Source of the DNA: CAVVNP01 sp963800235
GTDB taxonomy: Bacteria; Actinomycetota; Acidimicrobiia; Acidimicrobiales; Iamiaceae
Direction: 5' to 3'
DNA: 64,000 nucleotides
Assembly (NCBI GenBank): GCA_963800235.1
Contig: CAWDAD010000001.1
Location: forward strand, 434,001-498,000
Part shown: positions 29,544 through 37,644 of the stretch, one piece after another
Layout of the letters: every line of letters begins with the position of its first letter
Position numbering within the stretch: position 1 is the stretch's first letter
The notes under the pieces: model-generated
What the model was told of the DNA's origin: nothing
Database searches by the model: none
The model's input: the letters and a program-made list of their open reading frames with translations, nothing else
Translations under genes and position numbers: made by a program

Positions 29544-31055
29544 TCAGGAGCCGCCGGTCCGGTCGCAGTCGCGCGAGCCGGAGAAGGGCCGGGCCACGAT
29601 GGTGACCGGTCCCGGTTCGGGCACGCTGACCTGGGTCCAGCCGTCCGGGGTCGGTGCGATGCAGGCCTCGCCGTCGGTCACCGACCAGGTGCGGGTGTAC
29701 CGGTACCGCACGGTGACCGTCCCCGGCCGGCTGGCGGTCAGGGTGAAGCTGTTGGGTGAGTGGACCTCGAGGTGGGCCGGTCCGCTGACCAGCCCCGGCG
29801 AGCCCTCCACCCGGTAGAGCGACCAGTGGGCGTCGCGCCAGACGAGGTGCAGGTAGGGAAGGCCGTCCCGGATGAGGGCGGCCTCCTTCTTCCCGGACAG
29901 GTCGAGCTCGATGTCGGGCAGGGCGACGGCGGTGACGCCGTGCTCGTCGAGCCAGGCCCGGTAGCGGGCCGGGGTGAGCGTCGAGCGGTCGTAGAACATC
30001 GGGTTCTGCGCCACGTCGATCTGGCGCTCCCAGCCCCGGGCCAGGGGGACGTGGGGCGCCACGTAGGCCGCCTCCCAGTGCTGGTTGGTGAAGGGGATCT
30101 CGAGCCGGGCCGGCTGGGGCAGCCGAGCGGCGGCGGCGACCAGCGGCTGGAAGTAGGCGGCGGACCGGGTGGGGTCGTTGCGGGCGTCGGCGAGGGCGTA
30201 GATGCCGGTGGACCACTGCCAGAACAGGGCGGGTACGAGCAGCACCGCCACCACCCGGCGGGGTTGGAGCCAGCCATCGCGCCGCCGCAGCTCCCCCCAG
30301 CCGAGGGCGACGACCAGCGCCGGCGCCACGTACGAGCCGAGGCGCACCAGGTTGCCCCCCACCGGGTTGGCGATGACGAAGAGCACCACCGCCGCCGCGC
30401 CGTAGAGCAGCAGCCCGGTGCGCAGCACCCGCATCCGCCGGGGGACGACGATCCAGCCCGCCGCGCTGCAGGCCAGCACGGCGACGACCTGCTCGATCGG
30501 GAACCCGTAGACCCCCACCTCGTGGAAGGCGAGGGTGGACACGGCCAGCGGCAGCGCGGCCACCGCCCCCGCGACCACCGCGCGGCGGCGACCCTCGGAC
30601 CCCGAGATGGCCCAGGCGGCCAGCGCCAGGAGGAGGAAGAAGCCGGCCAGCGGGCTGGTGAGCGTGCAGGCCAGGGCCAGGATCGGCCCGATCACCTGGT
30701 GGGCGCGACCCAGGGCGACGAGCGCCCACAGCCCCACGGCCAGCCCGGCGAGGAAGGTGACCTCGCCGACGAGGAGCGGCACCGCCAGCCCCACCGCGAA
30801 CACGACGGCTCCCACCAGGCGGGCCCGATCGGCCTCGGCCCGGACCAGGCGGGCGAAGGCCTCGGCGGCGGCGGCGGCGGAGACCACGCCGAGCAGGCGC
30901 CACCCGAGCACGCTGCCGAGGGCGGGGCTGACGACGCTGTAGGTGAAGAAGTAGTGGCCGCTGTACCAGGACGTGTCGAAGGTGAGCAGCCCGTAGCGCT
31001 CGAACTGGACCGACCGGTAGATCTGGGCGGGGAGGTCCGCGCCGTGCCAGGCCAC
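29544..31055 (-). CDS. Polytopic membrane protein with C-terminal soluble domain, GT-C-like, function unknown
   Basis: At least 503 residues. About ten membrane helices (for example LVGAVVFAVGLAVPLLVGEV) are followed by a soluble domain (~300 onward) with LEIPFTNQHWEAAYVAP, VPLARGWERQIDVAQN and a beta-rich tail (YRYTRTWSVTDGEAC). It resembles actinobacterial 6-pyruvoyl-tetrahydropterin-synthase-unrelated membrane proteins of the GT-C type, but no diagnostic catalytic motif was recognised. GTG 31055 is the only canonical in-frame start, but it would cut off an N-terminal hydrophobic helix (SLVRRSAPAFLAAAVGVLVA). The real start may be a CTG at 31130 or 31124, or the sequence has an error. It converges on the GT39-like gene. 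Confidence 0.7.
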   Translation of the reverse strand: MAWHGADLPAQIYRSVQFERYGLLTFDTSWYSGHYFFTYSVVSPALGSVLGWRLLGVVSAAAAAEAFARLVRAEADRARLVGAVVFAVGLAVPLLVGEVTFLAGLAVGLWALVALGRAHQVIGPILALACTLTSPLAGFFLLLALAAWAISGSEGRRRAVVAGAVAALPLAVSTLAFHEVGVYGFPIEQVVAVLACSAAGWIVVPRRMRVLRTGLLLYGAAAVVLFVIANPVGGNLVRLGSYVAPALVVALGWGELRRRDGWLQPRRVVAVLLVPALFWQWSTGIYALADARNDPTRSAAYFQPLVAAAARLPQPARLEIPFTNQHWEAAYVAPHVPLARGWERQIDVAQNPMFYDRSTLTPARYRAWLDEHGVTAVALPDIELDLSGKKEAALIRDGLPYLHLVWRDAHWSLYRVEGSPGLVSGPAHLEVHSPNSFTLTASRPGTVTVRYRYTRTWSVTDGEACIAPTPDGWTQVSVPEPGPVTIVARPFSGSRDCDRTGGS

Positions 31056-31276
31056 GGACGCGACCAGGACGCCGACGGCGGCGGCCAGGAAGGCCGGCGC
31101 CGACCGTCGGACGAGGCTCCGCAGCGTCAGCGGTCCGGGGAGGACGGATCCGTCGATGGCGCCAGTCTGGTGGCTGGGACCCCCTGGCGGAACCGCGATC
31201 CGGCGCGCGAACCGTTCGCGAACCCGGTCCGGTCGGTCGCCGCCGCCGCCGACCTCGGAGCCGGCGGGCGACGCGA

Positions 31277-32539
31277 TCAGCTCTCGCCGGCGATGGCGCC
31301 GTAGCCGGCGGCCTTGCCCTGGCTCTCCCCGTGGCTGGCCACCGCGTCGGACAGGTCGTCGACGAACTGGTCGACGACCTTGGCGTGGTACGGCGACACC
31401 ATGAGGTGCAGGCCGCCCTGCTGGCGGTCGAGGTTCCAGCCCCGCTCGTCGAGCACGTCGCCCACCGCGTTCACGTCGACCCCGCCCTGGCCGGCGATCT
31501 GCATGACCGAGAAGTCGGGGGCCGGCACCGTGGCCACCCCGTCGATCCCGTCGATCCCGTCGATGAACCGGCGGCTCGTCTCGCGCACCACCTCGGTCAT
31601 GCGCAGGTAGCCCTCCTCGCCGAGGTGGTTGACCGCGGCCCAGGCGCCGGCGATGGGCGCCGCCGAGCGGGTGCCGGCGGTGGTGCCGGAGGCGTACAGG
31701 CCACCGGGCCAGTCCTCGTACCAGAAGAACTGGCGCTGCAGCAGGTCCCGCGACCGGTACAGCACCGTCGAGGCCCCCTTGAAGGCGTAGCCGTACTTGT
31801 GGAGGTCGGCCGAGATGGAGGTGACGCCCTCGACCCGGAAGTCCCACGGCGGCACCGCTCCACCCAGGCGCTCCCACCAGGGGAGCAGCCACCCGCCGAG
31901 GCACGCGTCGGTGTGGAACAGGATCCCCCGCTCGGCCGCCGCCCCGGCCAGCTCGGGGATGGGGTCCATCACGCCGAACGGGTAGCAGGGCGCCGAGCCG
32001 ACCACCAGGCCGGTGCGGTCGGTCATGGCCCCCACCATGGCGTCGACGTCGGCCCGTCCGTCCTCGCCGACCGGGACCTTGACCTGTTCGATGTCGAGGT
32101 ACTTGGCCGCCTTGGCGAAGGCGGGGTGCGCCGTGGTCGGGCACAGCAGCTGGGGCTCGGCGATGCCCCGCTCCTCCCGGGCCTGGTCCCGGGCGACCTG
32201 GACGGCCAGGAAGATGCTCTCGGTGCCGCCGCTCGACAGCGACCCGGCGTCGGGCTCGGTGTGCAACAGCCGGGCCGCCATCGCGATCAGCTCGAGCTCC
32301 ATGTGCAGCACGGCCGGGTACTTCAGCGGGTTCAGGGCGTTGTCGTGCAGGAACCGGCGGCCGACCTCCTCGAGCAGGTGCTCGTGGGCCTCGTCGTCGG
32401 GGTGGTACACGAGGCTGAAGGCCTTGCCGCTGCGCCAGTCGAGGTCGCCGGCGTGGGCGGAGGTCAGCTCGGCGAGGAGGGCCTCGGCGTCGCGGCCCTC
32501 GGCGGGGATGGTGGCGTCGGCGGGGTCGGTGTCGAACAT
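31277..32539 (-). CDS. PLP-dependent decarboxylase/lyase, group II (S1P lyase or glutamate decarboxylase-like)
   Basis: 420 residues, fold-type I. GTESIFLAVQVARDQ near residue 100, TAHPAFAKAAKYL, HTDACLGGW and the PLP-lysine motif SADLHKYGYAFKG (Lys248) are typical of the sphingosine-1-phosphate lyase/aromatic decarboxylase group. YASGTTAGTRSA and a C-terminal small domain complete it. The substrate is undetermined: either an amino acid or a phosphorylated amino alcohol. ATG 32539 is supported by a TACAGT hexamer 8 nt upstream; the much longer open frame upstream is a shadow of the methyltransferase gene. Confidence 0.88.
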   Translation of the reverse strand: MFDTDPADATIPAEGRDAEALLAELTSAHAGDLDWRSGKAFSLVYHPDDEAHEHLLEEVGRRFLHDNALNPLKYPAVLHMELELIAMAARLLHTEPDAGSLSSGGTESIFLAVQVARDQAREERGIAEPQLLCPTTAHPAFAKAAKYLDIEQVKVPVGEDGRADVDAMVGAMTDRTGLVVGSAPCYPFGVMDPIPELAGAAAERGILFHTDACLGGWLLPWWERLGGAVPPWDFRVEGVTSISADLHKYGYAFKGASTVLYRSRDLLQRQFFWYEDWPGGLYASGTTAGTRSAAPIAGAWAAVNHLGEEGYLRMTEVVRETSRRFIDGIDGIDGVATVPAPDFSVMQIAGQGGVDVNAVGDVLDERGWNLDRQQGGLHLMVSPYHAKVVDQFVDDLSDAVASHGESQGKAAGYGAIAGES

Positions 32540-32547
32540 GCCCGCCG

Positions 32548-32628
32548 ACTGTAGGGGTGACCGTCGCCACCGTGCCGGGAGCGACCGCGGCGGGCACCGC
32601 CGGCGGGCGGTCGCGGGGTTCGTAGGCT
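32548..32628. promoter_or_regulatory. Divergent leaderless promoters: PLP decarboxylase (left) and methyltransferase (right)
   Basis: Minus strand TACAGT (32548-32553) is 8 nt before ATG 32539. Plus strand TAGGCT (32623-32628) is 7 nt before GTG 32636. The 70 bp between them show no obvious dyad. Confidence 0.45.
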
Positions 32629-32635
32629 CGGAGCC

Positions 32636-33538
32636 GTGCCTCCGACGACCGACCTGCCCGCCGAGCTGCCGACGCGGCTGAACCTGGGGTGCGGGTTCGA
32701 CAAGCGCGACGGCTACCTCAACGTCGACTTCCAGGACTTCCACGAGCCCGACCTGGTCGCCGACGTGCGCGACCTGTCGGCCCTGCCCGACGACCACTTC
32801 GAGGAGGTCGTGGCCGTCGACGTGCTCGAGCACCTCGAGCGCACCGAGACCGCCCCCACGCTCGCCGAGTGGCGCCGGGTCCTGGCGCCGGGCGGCGTCC
32901 TCCGCCTGCAGGTGCCGGACGTGCTCGCCGTCGGTCGGCTGCTGCAGGAGCGCGACAGCCTCGAGGACCACGAGCTGTTCATCCACCACCTCTACGGCAC
33001 CCAGGCCTACACCGGCGACTTCCACCTGGCCGGCTTCACCGACCGGCTGATGATCGAGCTGCTGGCCGAGGCCGGCTTCGACCACATCCGGACCTCCTGC
33101 GAGCACCAGTGGCTCCTCGTGGTCGAGGCGCGCAAGTCCACCGAGCCCCGGGACCGGCGCGAGCCGCTCGCCATCGGCCACGGCCGGGGCACCTACCCGG
33201 CCGAGCCCGACGGCGCCGGCGGCGCCTACCGGTGGTGCGAGGACGACGCCTCGCTGCTGCTCGACAACGTGGGGCCGGCCACCCTCGACGTCGACGTGAG
33301 GTTGAGGTTGGCCGGGCACTTCGACGCCACGCCGGTCCCCCTCCGCATCCGCGGCCTCGGCCGCGGCGAGCGCTCGCTCATCCTCGGCCCCGAGCCGACA
33401 GCGGTCAGCGAGCGCGTCCGCCTGGCACCCGGCGGGGTCCGCCTCCGCCTCTGCTGCGACGGCCCCCGGCTGACCGCCGAGGGCGACCTCCGGCTCCTCC
33501 ACTTCCGCCTGCTCGACCTGGACGTGACCATCGCCTGA
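32636..33538 (+). CDS. SAM-dependent class I methyltransferase with extra C-terminal beta domain
   Basis: 300 residues. Motif I is RLNLGCGFDKRDGYLNVD (residues ~14-31), as in methyltransferases of glycan clusters; FEEVVAVDVLEHLER and LRLQVPDVLAV continue the Rossmann core to about residue 170. The remaining ~130 residues are not methyltransferase. They form a beta-rich segment with repeated charged strands (RLRLAGHFDATPVPLRIRG, RVRLAPGGVRLRLCC) that I do not recognise. It may bind the acceptor. Leaderless GTG start at 32636. Confidence 0.85.
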   Translation: MPPTTDLPAELPTRLNLGCGFDKRDGYLNVDFQDFHEPDLVADVRDLSALPDDHFEEVVAVDVLEHLERTETAPTLAEWRRVLAPGGVLRLQVPDVLAVGRLLQERDSLEDHELFIHHLYGTQAYTGDFHLAGFTDRLMIELLAEAGFDHIRTSCEHQWLLVVEARKSTEPRDRREPLAIGHGRGTYPAEPDGAGGAYRWCEDDASLLLDNVGPATLDVDVRLRLAGHFDATPVPLRIRGLGRGERSLILGPEPTAVSERVRLAPGGVRLRLCCDGPRLTAEGDLRLLHFRLLDLDVTIA

Positions 33539-33567
33539 CTGTGACGGTCGGCGCCAGACCCAACTGC

Positions 33568-33597
33568 TTGACTTGCATCAATCCAGATTGCTACAAA
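33568..33597 (+). promoter_or_regulatory. Promoter and overlapping ArsR/SmtB-type operator
   Basis: -35 TTGACT (33568-33573) and -10 TACAAA (33592-33597) with 18-bp spacing, 7 nt before GTG 33605. Between and across them is the dyad TTG-cat-CAAT-ccag-ATTG-cta-CAA (33573-33596), the size and composition of an ArsR-family operator. An autorepressor bound here would block RNA polymerase. The patch is AT-rich against its surroundings. Confidence 0.65.
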
Positions 33598-33604
33598 GGG
33601 TGGC

Positions 33605-34382
33605 GTGACCGTGGCCGCTCCCCCCGAGGTCCTGGCCTCGCTGGCCGACCCCCTGCGCTGGCGGCTGGTGACCGAGCTCGGCCGCAGCGACCGCCGGGTC
33701 GGTGAGCTGGTCGAGCGGGTCGGGCGCCCGCAGAACGTCGTCTCGTACCACCTCGCGCGAGCTGCGCCACGCCGGGCTGGTGCGGGCCCGGCGCAGCTCC
33801 GCCGATGGCCGCGACGTCTACTACCGGGCCGAGCTGGGCCGCTGCCGGGAGCTGCTCGGCGCCGCCGGGGCGGCGCTGCACCCCGGCATCGCCCTGGAGG
33901 TCGCGCCGCCCGGGGCCCCGGTCCCCCAACCGCCGCCCGACCGCTCCCGGCCCCGGGTGCTGTTCCTCTGCACCGGCAACAGCGCGCGGTCGCAGATGGC
34001 CGAGGCGCTGGCCGAGCACCGCTCCGGCGGCGCCGTCGACGCGTCGAGCGCCGGCAGCCACCCGAAGCCGCTGCACCGCAACGCCGTCCGGGTCATGGCC
34101 GAACGGGGCATCGACATCGCCGGCAACGAGACCAAGCCGCTGTCCCGGTTCACCGACCAGCGCTTCGACCGGGTCGTCACCCTCTGCGACAAGGTCCGCG
34201 AGGTCTGCCCCGAGCTCCCGGGCGCCCCCGTGGCCGCCCACTGGAGCATGCCCGACCCCTCCGCGTCCGGCGACACCGACGAGGCGACCTACCCCGCCTT
34301 CCGCGCCGCCGCCGAGGAGATCGAGACCCGGGTCGGGCTGCTGCTGGCCGACCTCCGCACCGAGAGGAACCACCATGGCTGA
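33605..34382 (+). pseudogene. ArsR-type regulator fused to LMW phosphatase/arsenate reductase, split by one-base frameshift
   Basis: The first ~50 codons (frame of 33605) read PEVLASLADPLRWRLVTELG and VGRPQNVVSYHL, an ArsR winged helix. Right after YHL the frame breaks: one extra G (33755) moves the rest, RELRHAGLVRARRSSADGRD, to the +1 frame. Removing it restores YHLRELRHAGLV. Downstream is a low-molecular-weight phosphatase/thioredoxin-type ArsC domain with P-loop LFLCTGNSARSQMAEA (C-x5-R-S) and PDPSASGDTDEATYPAFR. Such fusions pair an arsenic-responsive repressor with an arsenate reductase or phosphatase. The next gene (VOC) overlaps the stop by 8 nt. The break may be genuine, a programmed shift or an assembly error. 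Confidence 0.85.
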
Positions 34383-34782
34383 TCCCAACCCCGATCAAGG
34401 CTCCGACACCGTGAGCGTGCGCTACCTGGTCGACGACGTCGCCGCCGCCGCCGACTTCTACACCCGGCACCTCGGCTTCACCGTCGGCCTCCAGGTCCCG
34501 CCCTTCGCCGAGGTGCGCCGGGGCAACCTGCGCCTCCTGCTGTCGGGCCCGGCCAGCTCGGCCGGTCGGGCCATGGACGACGGCGAGCGGCCGTCGGCCG
34601 GAGGGTGGAACCGCATCCACCTGATCGTCGACGACATCGGCGCCGAGGTGCAGCGGCTCACCGCCGAGGGCGTCCGGTTCCGCAACGACATCGTCAGCGG
34701 GCCGGGCGGCGCCCAGGTCCTCGCCATCGACCCGTCGGGCAACTTCGTCGAGCTGTTCCAGCCCGCTGCCCCGCCGGCCTGA
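34375..34782 (+). CDS. VOC/glyoxalase-fold protein 1
   Basis: 135 residues. One glyoxalase/VOC module pair: VRYLVDDVAAAADFYTRHLG at the N-terminus and NRIHLIVDDIGAEVQRLTAEG, then QVLAIDPSGNFVELFQP with the metal-ligand Glu. The family includes glyoxalase I, dioxygenases and resistance proteins; arsenic operons often carry VOC lyases such as ArsI (C-As lyase), but the ArsI cysteine pair is not seen here. GAGAGGA ribosome binding site before ATG 34375, which overlaps the preceding stop. Confidence 0.85.
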   Translation: MADPNPDQGSDTVSVRYLVDDVAAAADFYTRHLGFTVGLQVPPFAEVRRGNLRLLLSGPASSAGRAMDDGERPSAGGWNRIHLIVDDIGAEVQRLTAEGVRFRNDIVSGPGGAQVLAIDPSGNFVELFQPAAPPA

Positions 34783-34793
34783 GGCAGCGACCC

Positions 34794-35150
34794 GTGATCC
34801 GGCCCGGCCTCGACCACCTCGCCCTGAACGTGCCCGACCTCGACGCCCAGGTCGACCGCCTCACCACCGGGTTCGGGTTCGAGGTCGTGCACCGCTTCGA
34901 GCACTTCGCCCTGCTCCGCGACCCCGCCACCGGCCTGCGGTTCGAGCTGGGGCGCTCCGAGGACGACCAGGTCCACCTCCGGCACCTCGGCTTCTGCTCC
35001 GACGACGTCGACGGCGACCACGAGCAGCTGGTGGCCGACGGCATGACCAGCGCCCGGGCGCCGCACCGGCAGGACCTCGCCGGCATGTACACCTCGTACC
35101 TCGCCCAACCGGGCGGGGTCGAGGTCCAGCTGGTCCGCTACGACGAGTGA
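34794..35150 (+). CDS. VOC/glyoxalase-fold protein 2
   Basis: 118 residues starting GTG. LDHLALNVPDLDAQVDRLTT and HLGFCSDDVDGDHEQLV with a C-terminal YTSYLAQPGGVEVQLVRYD give a single VOC domain with a His and a Glu as probable metal ligands. It starts 11 nt after VOC 1 and is probably the third gene of the ArsR-led operon. Substrate unknown. It is only distantly similar to VOC 1, so this is not a recent duplication. Confidence 0.8.
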   Translation: MIRPGLDHLALNVPDLDAQVDRLTTGFGFEVVHRFEHFALLRDPATGLRFELGRSEDDQVHLRHLGFCSDDVDGDHEQLVADGMTSARAPHRQDLAGMYTSYLAQPGGVEVQLVRYDE

Positions 35151-35157
35151 GCCTCGC

Positions 35158-35177
35158 GGCGCCTGATCGTCGGCGCC
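35158..35177. terminator. Small palindromic hairpin between convergent genes
   Basis: GGCGCC (35158-35163) repeats in inverted orientation at 35172-35177 around an 8-nt loop in the 37-bp gap between VOC 2 and the acyl-CoA dehydrogenase. Possibly a bidirectional terminator; weak. Confidence 0.3.
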
Positions 35178-35187
35178 ACCGCCGCGG

Positions 35188-36435
35188 CTACCGGCGGAGC
35201 AGGTCCTTGGCGATGTGGGTGATCTGGATCTCGTCGGTGCCGGCGTAGATCTGCAGGACCTTGGCGTCCCGGGCGAGCTGCTCGACCCGGAACTCGCTCA
35301 TGTAGCCGTTGCCGCCGAAGAGCTGCACCGCCTCGAGGGCGACCTCGGTGGCGGCCCGGGCCGAGTAGAGCTTCATGGCCGACGCCTCGGCCAGGGTCAT
35401 GGTGCGGCCGGCGGCGGACATCTCGATGGTGCGGAAGACCAGGTTCTCGACGTTGAGGCGGGCCACCTCCATGCGGGCCAGCTTCTCCTGGATGAGCTGG
35501 AACTGGCCGATGGGCTGGCCGAACTGCACCCGGTCCTTGGCGTAGGCGACCGACAGGTCGAGGCACTCGCTGATGATGCCGAGGGCCATGGCGGCCACGC
35601 CGGAGCGCTCCTGCTGGAAGGTGGCCTTCGCCCCCTCGCGGCCGCCGGACTTCACGTCCTCGGTCTCACCGATCAGCCGGTCCCGGCCCACCCGGACGTC
35701 GGTCAGGAACAGCTCGCCGGTGGGCGAGGAGTGCATGCCCATCTTCCGCAGCGGCTTCGACTGCTCGAGGCCGGGCGTGCCCCGGTCGAGCACGAAGCTC
35801 AGCACCTTGCGCTCCTCGGGCGGGTTGCCCTCGTCGAGCTTGCAGATGAACACGATGGTGTCGGCGTAGGGGCCGTTGGTGATGAAGGTCTTCGAGCCGT
35901 TGAGCAGGTACTCGCCGCCGTCGCGGCGGGCGGTCGACTTCATGGACCCGAAGGCGTCCGAGCCGGAGTTGGGCTCGGTGATGGCCCACGCCCCGACCTT
36001 CTCGAGGGTGAGCAGCTCGGGCACCCAGCGCTCGCGTTGGGCGACGGTGCCCTTGGACGAGATGGCGGCCGAGGTCAGCCCCATCGAGACGCCCATGGCG
36101 GTGACCATGCCCGGGCAGACGCGGCACAGCTCGATGATCGGGATGATGGTGAGCGAGCTGGCGCCGCCGTCGCCCTCCTGCCGGCTCGAGGGCTTCTCCG
36201 GCAGCGGCTCGCCCCTGGCCTCGGCCTCCTCGACCGCCCGGGCGTGCTCGATCTGGCGCTTGAACCGGTCGCGGGCGGCGGTGTCCATGCCGAAGGTGGC
36301 GAAGAGCTTGCGCAGCACGTCGTAGGGCGGCGTGTCGCCGTGCTCCAGCTCCTCGACGTTCGGGCGGATCTCCTTGTCGATGAACTGGCGCACCGCGTCG
36401 CGCACCATGAGCTGCTCGTCGCTCCACTCGTACAT
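35188..36435 (-). CDS. Acyl-CoA dehydrogenase
   Basis: 415 residues. Helical N-terminal domain, then VGAWAITEPNSGSDAFG (FAD/substrate loop), a beta domain, and the C-terminal four-helix bundle with QIYAGTDEIQITHIAKDLLR, a signature of the family. An insertion of ~40 charged residues (about 55-95, including EKPSSRQEGDGG) lies in the N-terminal domain. It oxidises an acyl-CoA to the 2-enoyl-CoA with FAD and passes electrons to ETF; chain length or branch cannot be told. GAAAGGGGA ribosome binding site before ATG 36435. Divergent from the two CitE-like genes, which may act on the same acyl-CoA pathway. Confidence 0.92.
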   Translation of the reverse strand: MYEWSDEQLMVRDAVRQFIDKEIRPNVEELEHGDTPPYDVLRKLFATFGMDTAARDRFKRQIEHARAVEEAEARGEPLPEKPSSRQEGDGGASSLTIIPIIELCRVCPGMVTAMGVSMGLTSAAISSKGTVAQRERWVPELLTLEKVGAWAITEPNSGSDAFGSMKSTARRDGGEYLLNGSKTFITNGPYADTIVFICKLDEGNPPEERKVLSFVLDRGTPGLEQSKPLRKMGMHSSPTGELFLTDVRVGRDRLIGETEDVKSGGREGAKATFQQERSGVAAMALGIISECLDLSVAYAKDRVQFGQPIGQFQLIQEKLARMEVARLNVENLVFRTIEMSAAGRTMTLAEASAMKLYSARAATEVALEAVQLFGGNGYMSEFRVEQLARDAKVLQIYAGTDEIQITHIAKDLLRR

Positions 36436-36482
36436 CGCACTTCCCCTTTCGGACCCCGGCGGACCCGGTGGCGGCCCGCCCG

Positions 36483-36571
36483 ACGCTACTCGCCGTGCTT
36501 GACCAGCCGGTCAAGCCGCCATTGGCCGGTCACGTCGCCATTGGTCGGCCCCGTGCGACGGTCCGTACCAT
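36483..36571. promoter_or_regulatory. Divergent control region with perfect dyad and direct repeats
   Basis: CTTGACC (36498-36504) and GGTCAAG (36509-36515) form a perfect 7-bp dyad with a 4-bp spacer, the style of TetR- or FadR-type operators. CGCCATTGG(C/T)CGG then occurs twice, at 36517-36529 and 36536-36548, with a 19-bp period. A minus-strand TAGCGT (36483-36488) is the likely -10 of the acyl-CoA dehydrogenase. A plus-strand TACCAT (36566-36571) lies 8 nt before ATG 36580 and suggests a leaderless citE-like transcript. Confidence 0.55.
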
Positions 36572-36579
36572 GCGCCTCG

Positions 36580-37644
36580 ATGCGCAACCCCAAGGACTTC
36601 TTCCGGCCCCTCGCCCTGGGCGCCCCCGAGCCGCCGCGCGAGATCCCCGTGCGGCCCTCGCGGATGATCCACTTCTTCCCGCCGTCGAACCAGAAGATGG
36701 TCGGCAAGGTCCCCGACATCATCCCGACCGTCGACGTGCTGCTCGCCAACCTCGAGGACGGCGTGCCGGCCAGCGACAAGGAGGCGGCCCGGGCGGGGCT
36801 GATCCAGGTCGGCAAGGAGAACGACTTCGGCGCCACCCAGTTCTGGACCCGGGTGAACAGCCTCGACTCGCCGTGGGCGCTCGACGACCTCACCGCCGCG
36901 GTCACCGAGGTCGGCGACAAGCTCGACGTGATCATGATCCCGAAGGTCGAGGGACCCGAGGACATCCACTACGTGGACCGCCTGCTGGCCCAGCTCGAGG
37001 CCAAGGTCGGGCTGTCCGAGCCGCTCCTCGTCCACGCCATCCTCGAGACGGCCCGGGGAGTGGCCAGCATCGAGGAGATCTGCGCCGCCAGCCCGCGCAT
37101 GCAGGGCCTGTCGCTCGGGCCGGCCGACCTGGCCGCCAACCGGCGCATGAAGACCACCCGGGTCGGCGGCGGCCACCCCGGCTACCTGGTGCGCCAGGAC
37201 CCCGATCCCGACGACGCCGACGCGCCCCGGGCCACCTACCAGCAGGACCTGTGGCACTACACCCTCGCCCGCATGGTCGACGCCTGCGTGGCCAACGGCA
37301 TCCTCCCGTACTACGGGCCCTTCGGCGACATCAAGGACACCACCGCCTGCGAGGACCAGTTCCGCAACGCCTTCCTGCTCGGCTGCGTCGGCGCCTGGAG
37401 CCTGCACCCGGTCCAGATCGGCATCGCCAAGAAGGTGTTCTCGCCCGACCCGGCCGACGTCGAGCACGCCCAGAAGGTGATCGACGCCATGGGCGACGGC
37501 ACCGGGGCGGTCATGCTCGACGGGAAGATGGAGGACGACGCCAGCGTGAAGCAGTGCCACGTGATCCTCTCGCTGGCCAGGGAGCTGGCCGAGGGCGACC
37601 CCGAGCTGGCCGAGGCCTACGGCTTCGCCGGGAGCGACGCCTGA
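36580..37644 (+). CDS. HpcH/HpaI aldolase / CitE-like CoA-ester lyase 1
   Basis: 354 residues, a TIM-barrel of the malyl-CoA/citramalyl-CoA lyase superfamily. N-terminal RMIHFFPPSNQKMVGK, DVLLANLEDGVPASDKEAAR with the Asp metal-ligand region, VHAILETARGVASIEEI with the Glu ligand, and LSLGPADLAANRR. The C-terminus is longer than CitE (LHPVQIGIAKKVFSPD). It cleaves or forms a C-C bond in a 3-hydroxyacyl-CoA, or hydrolyses a malyl-CoA-like thioester. The ATG overlaps by one base (TGATG) with the second lyase downstream, so the two are coupled. Confidence 0.88.
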   Translation: MRNPKDFFRPLALGAPEPPREIPVRPSRMIHFFPPSNQKMVGKVPDIIPTVDVLLANLEDGVPASDKEAARAGLIQVGKENDFGATQFWTRVNSLDSPWALDDLTAAVTEVGDKLDVIMIPKVEGPEDIHYVDRLLAQLEAKVGLSEPLLVHAILETARGVASIEEICAASPRMQGLSLGPADLAANRRMKTTRVGGGHPGYLVRQDPDPDDADAPRATYQQDLWHYTLARMVDACVANGILPYYGPFGDIKDTTACEDQFRNAFLLGCVGAWSLHPVQIGIAKKVFSPDPADVEHAQKVIDAMGDGTGAVMLDGKMEDDASVKQCHVILSLARELAEGDPELAEAYGFAGSDA

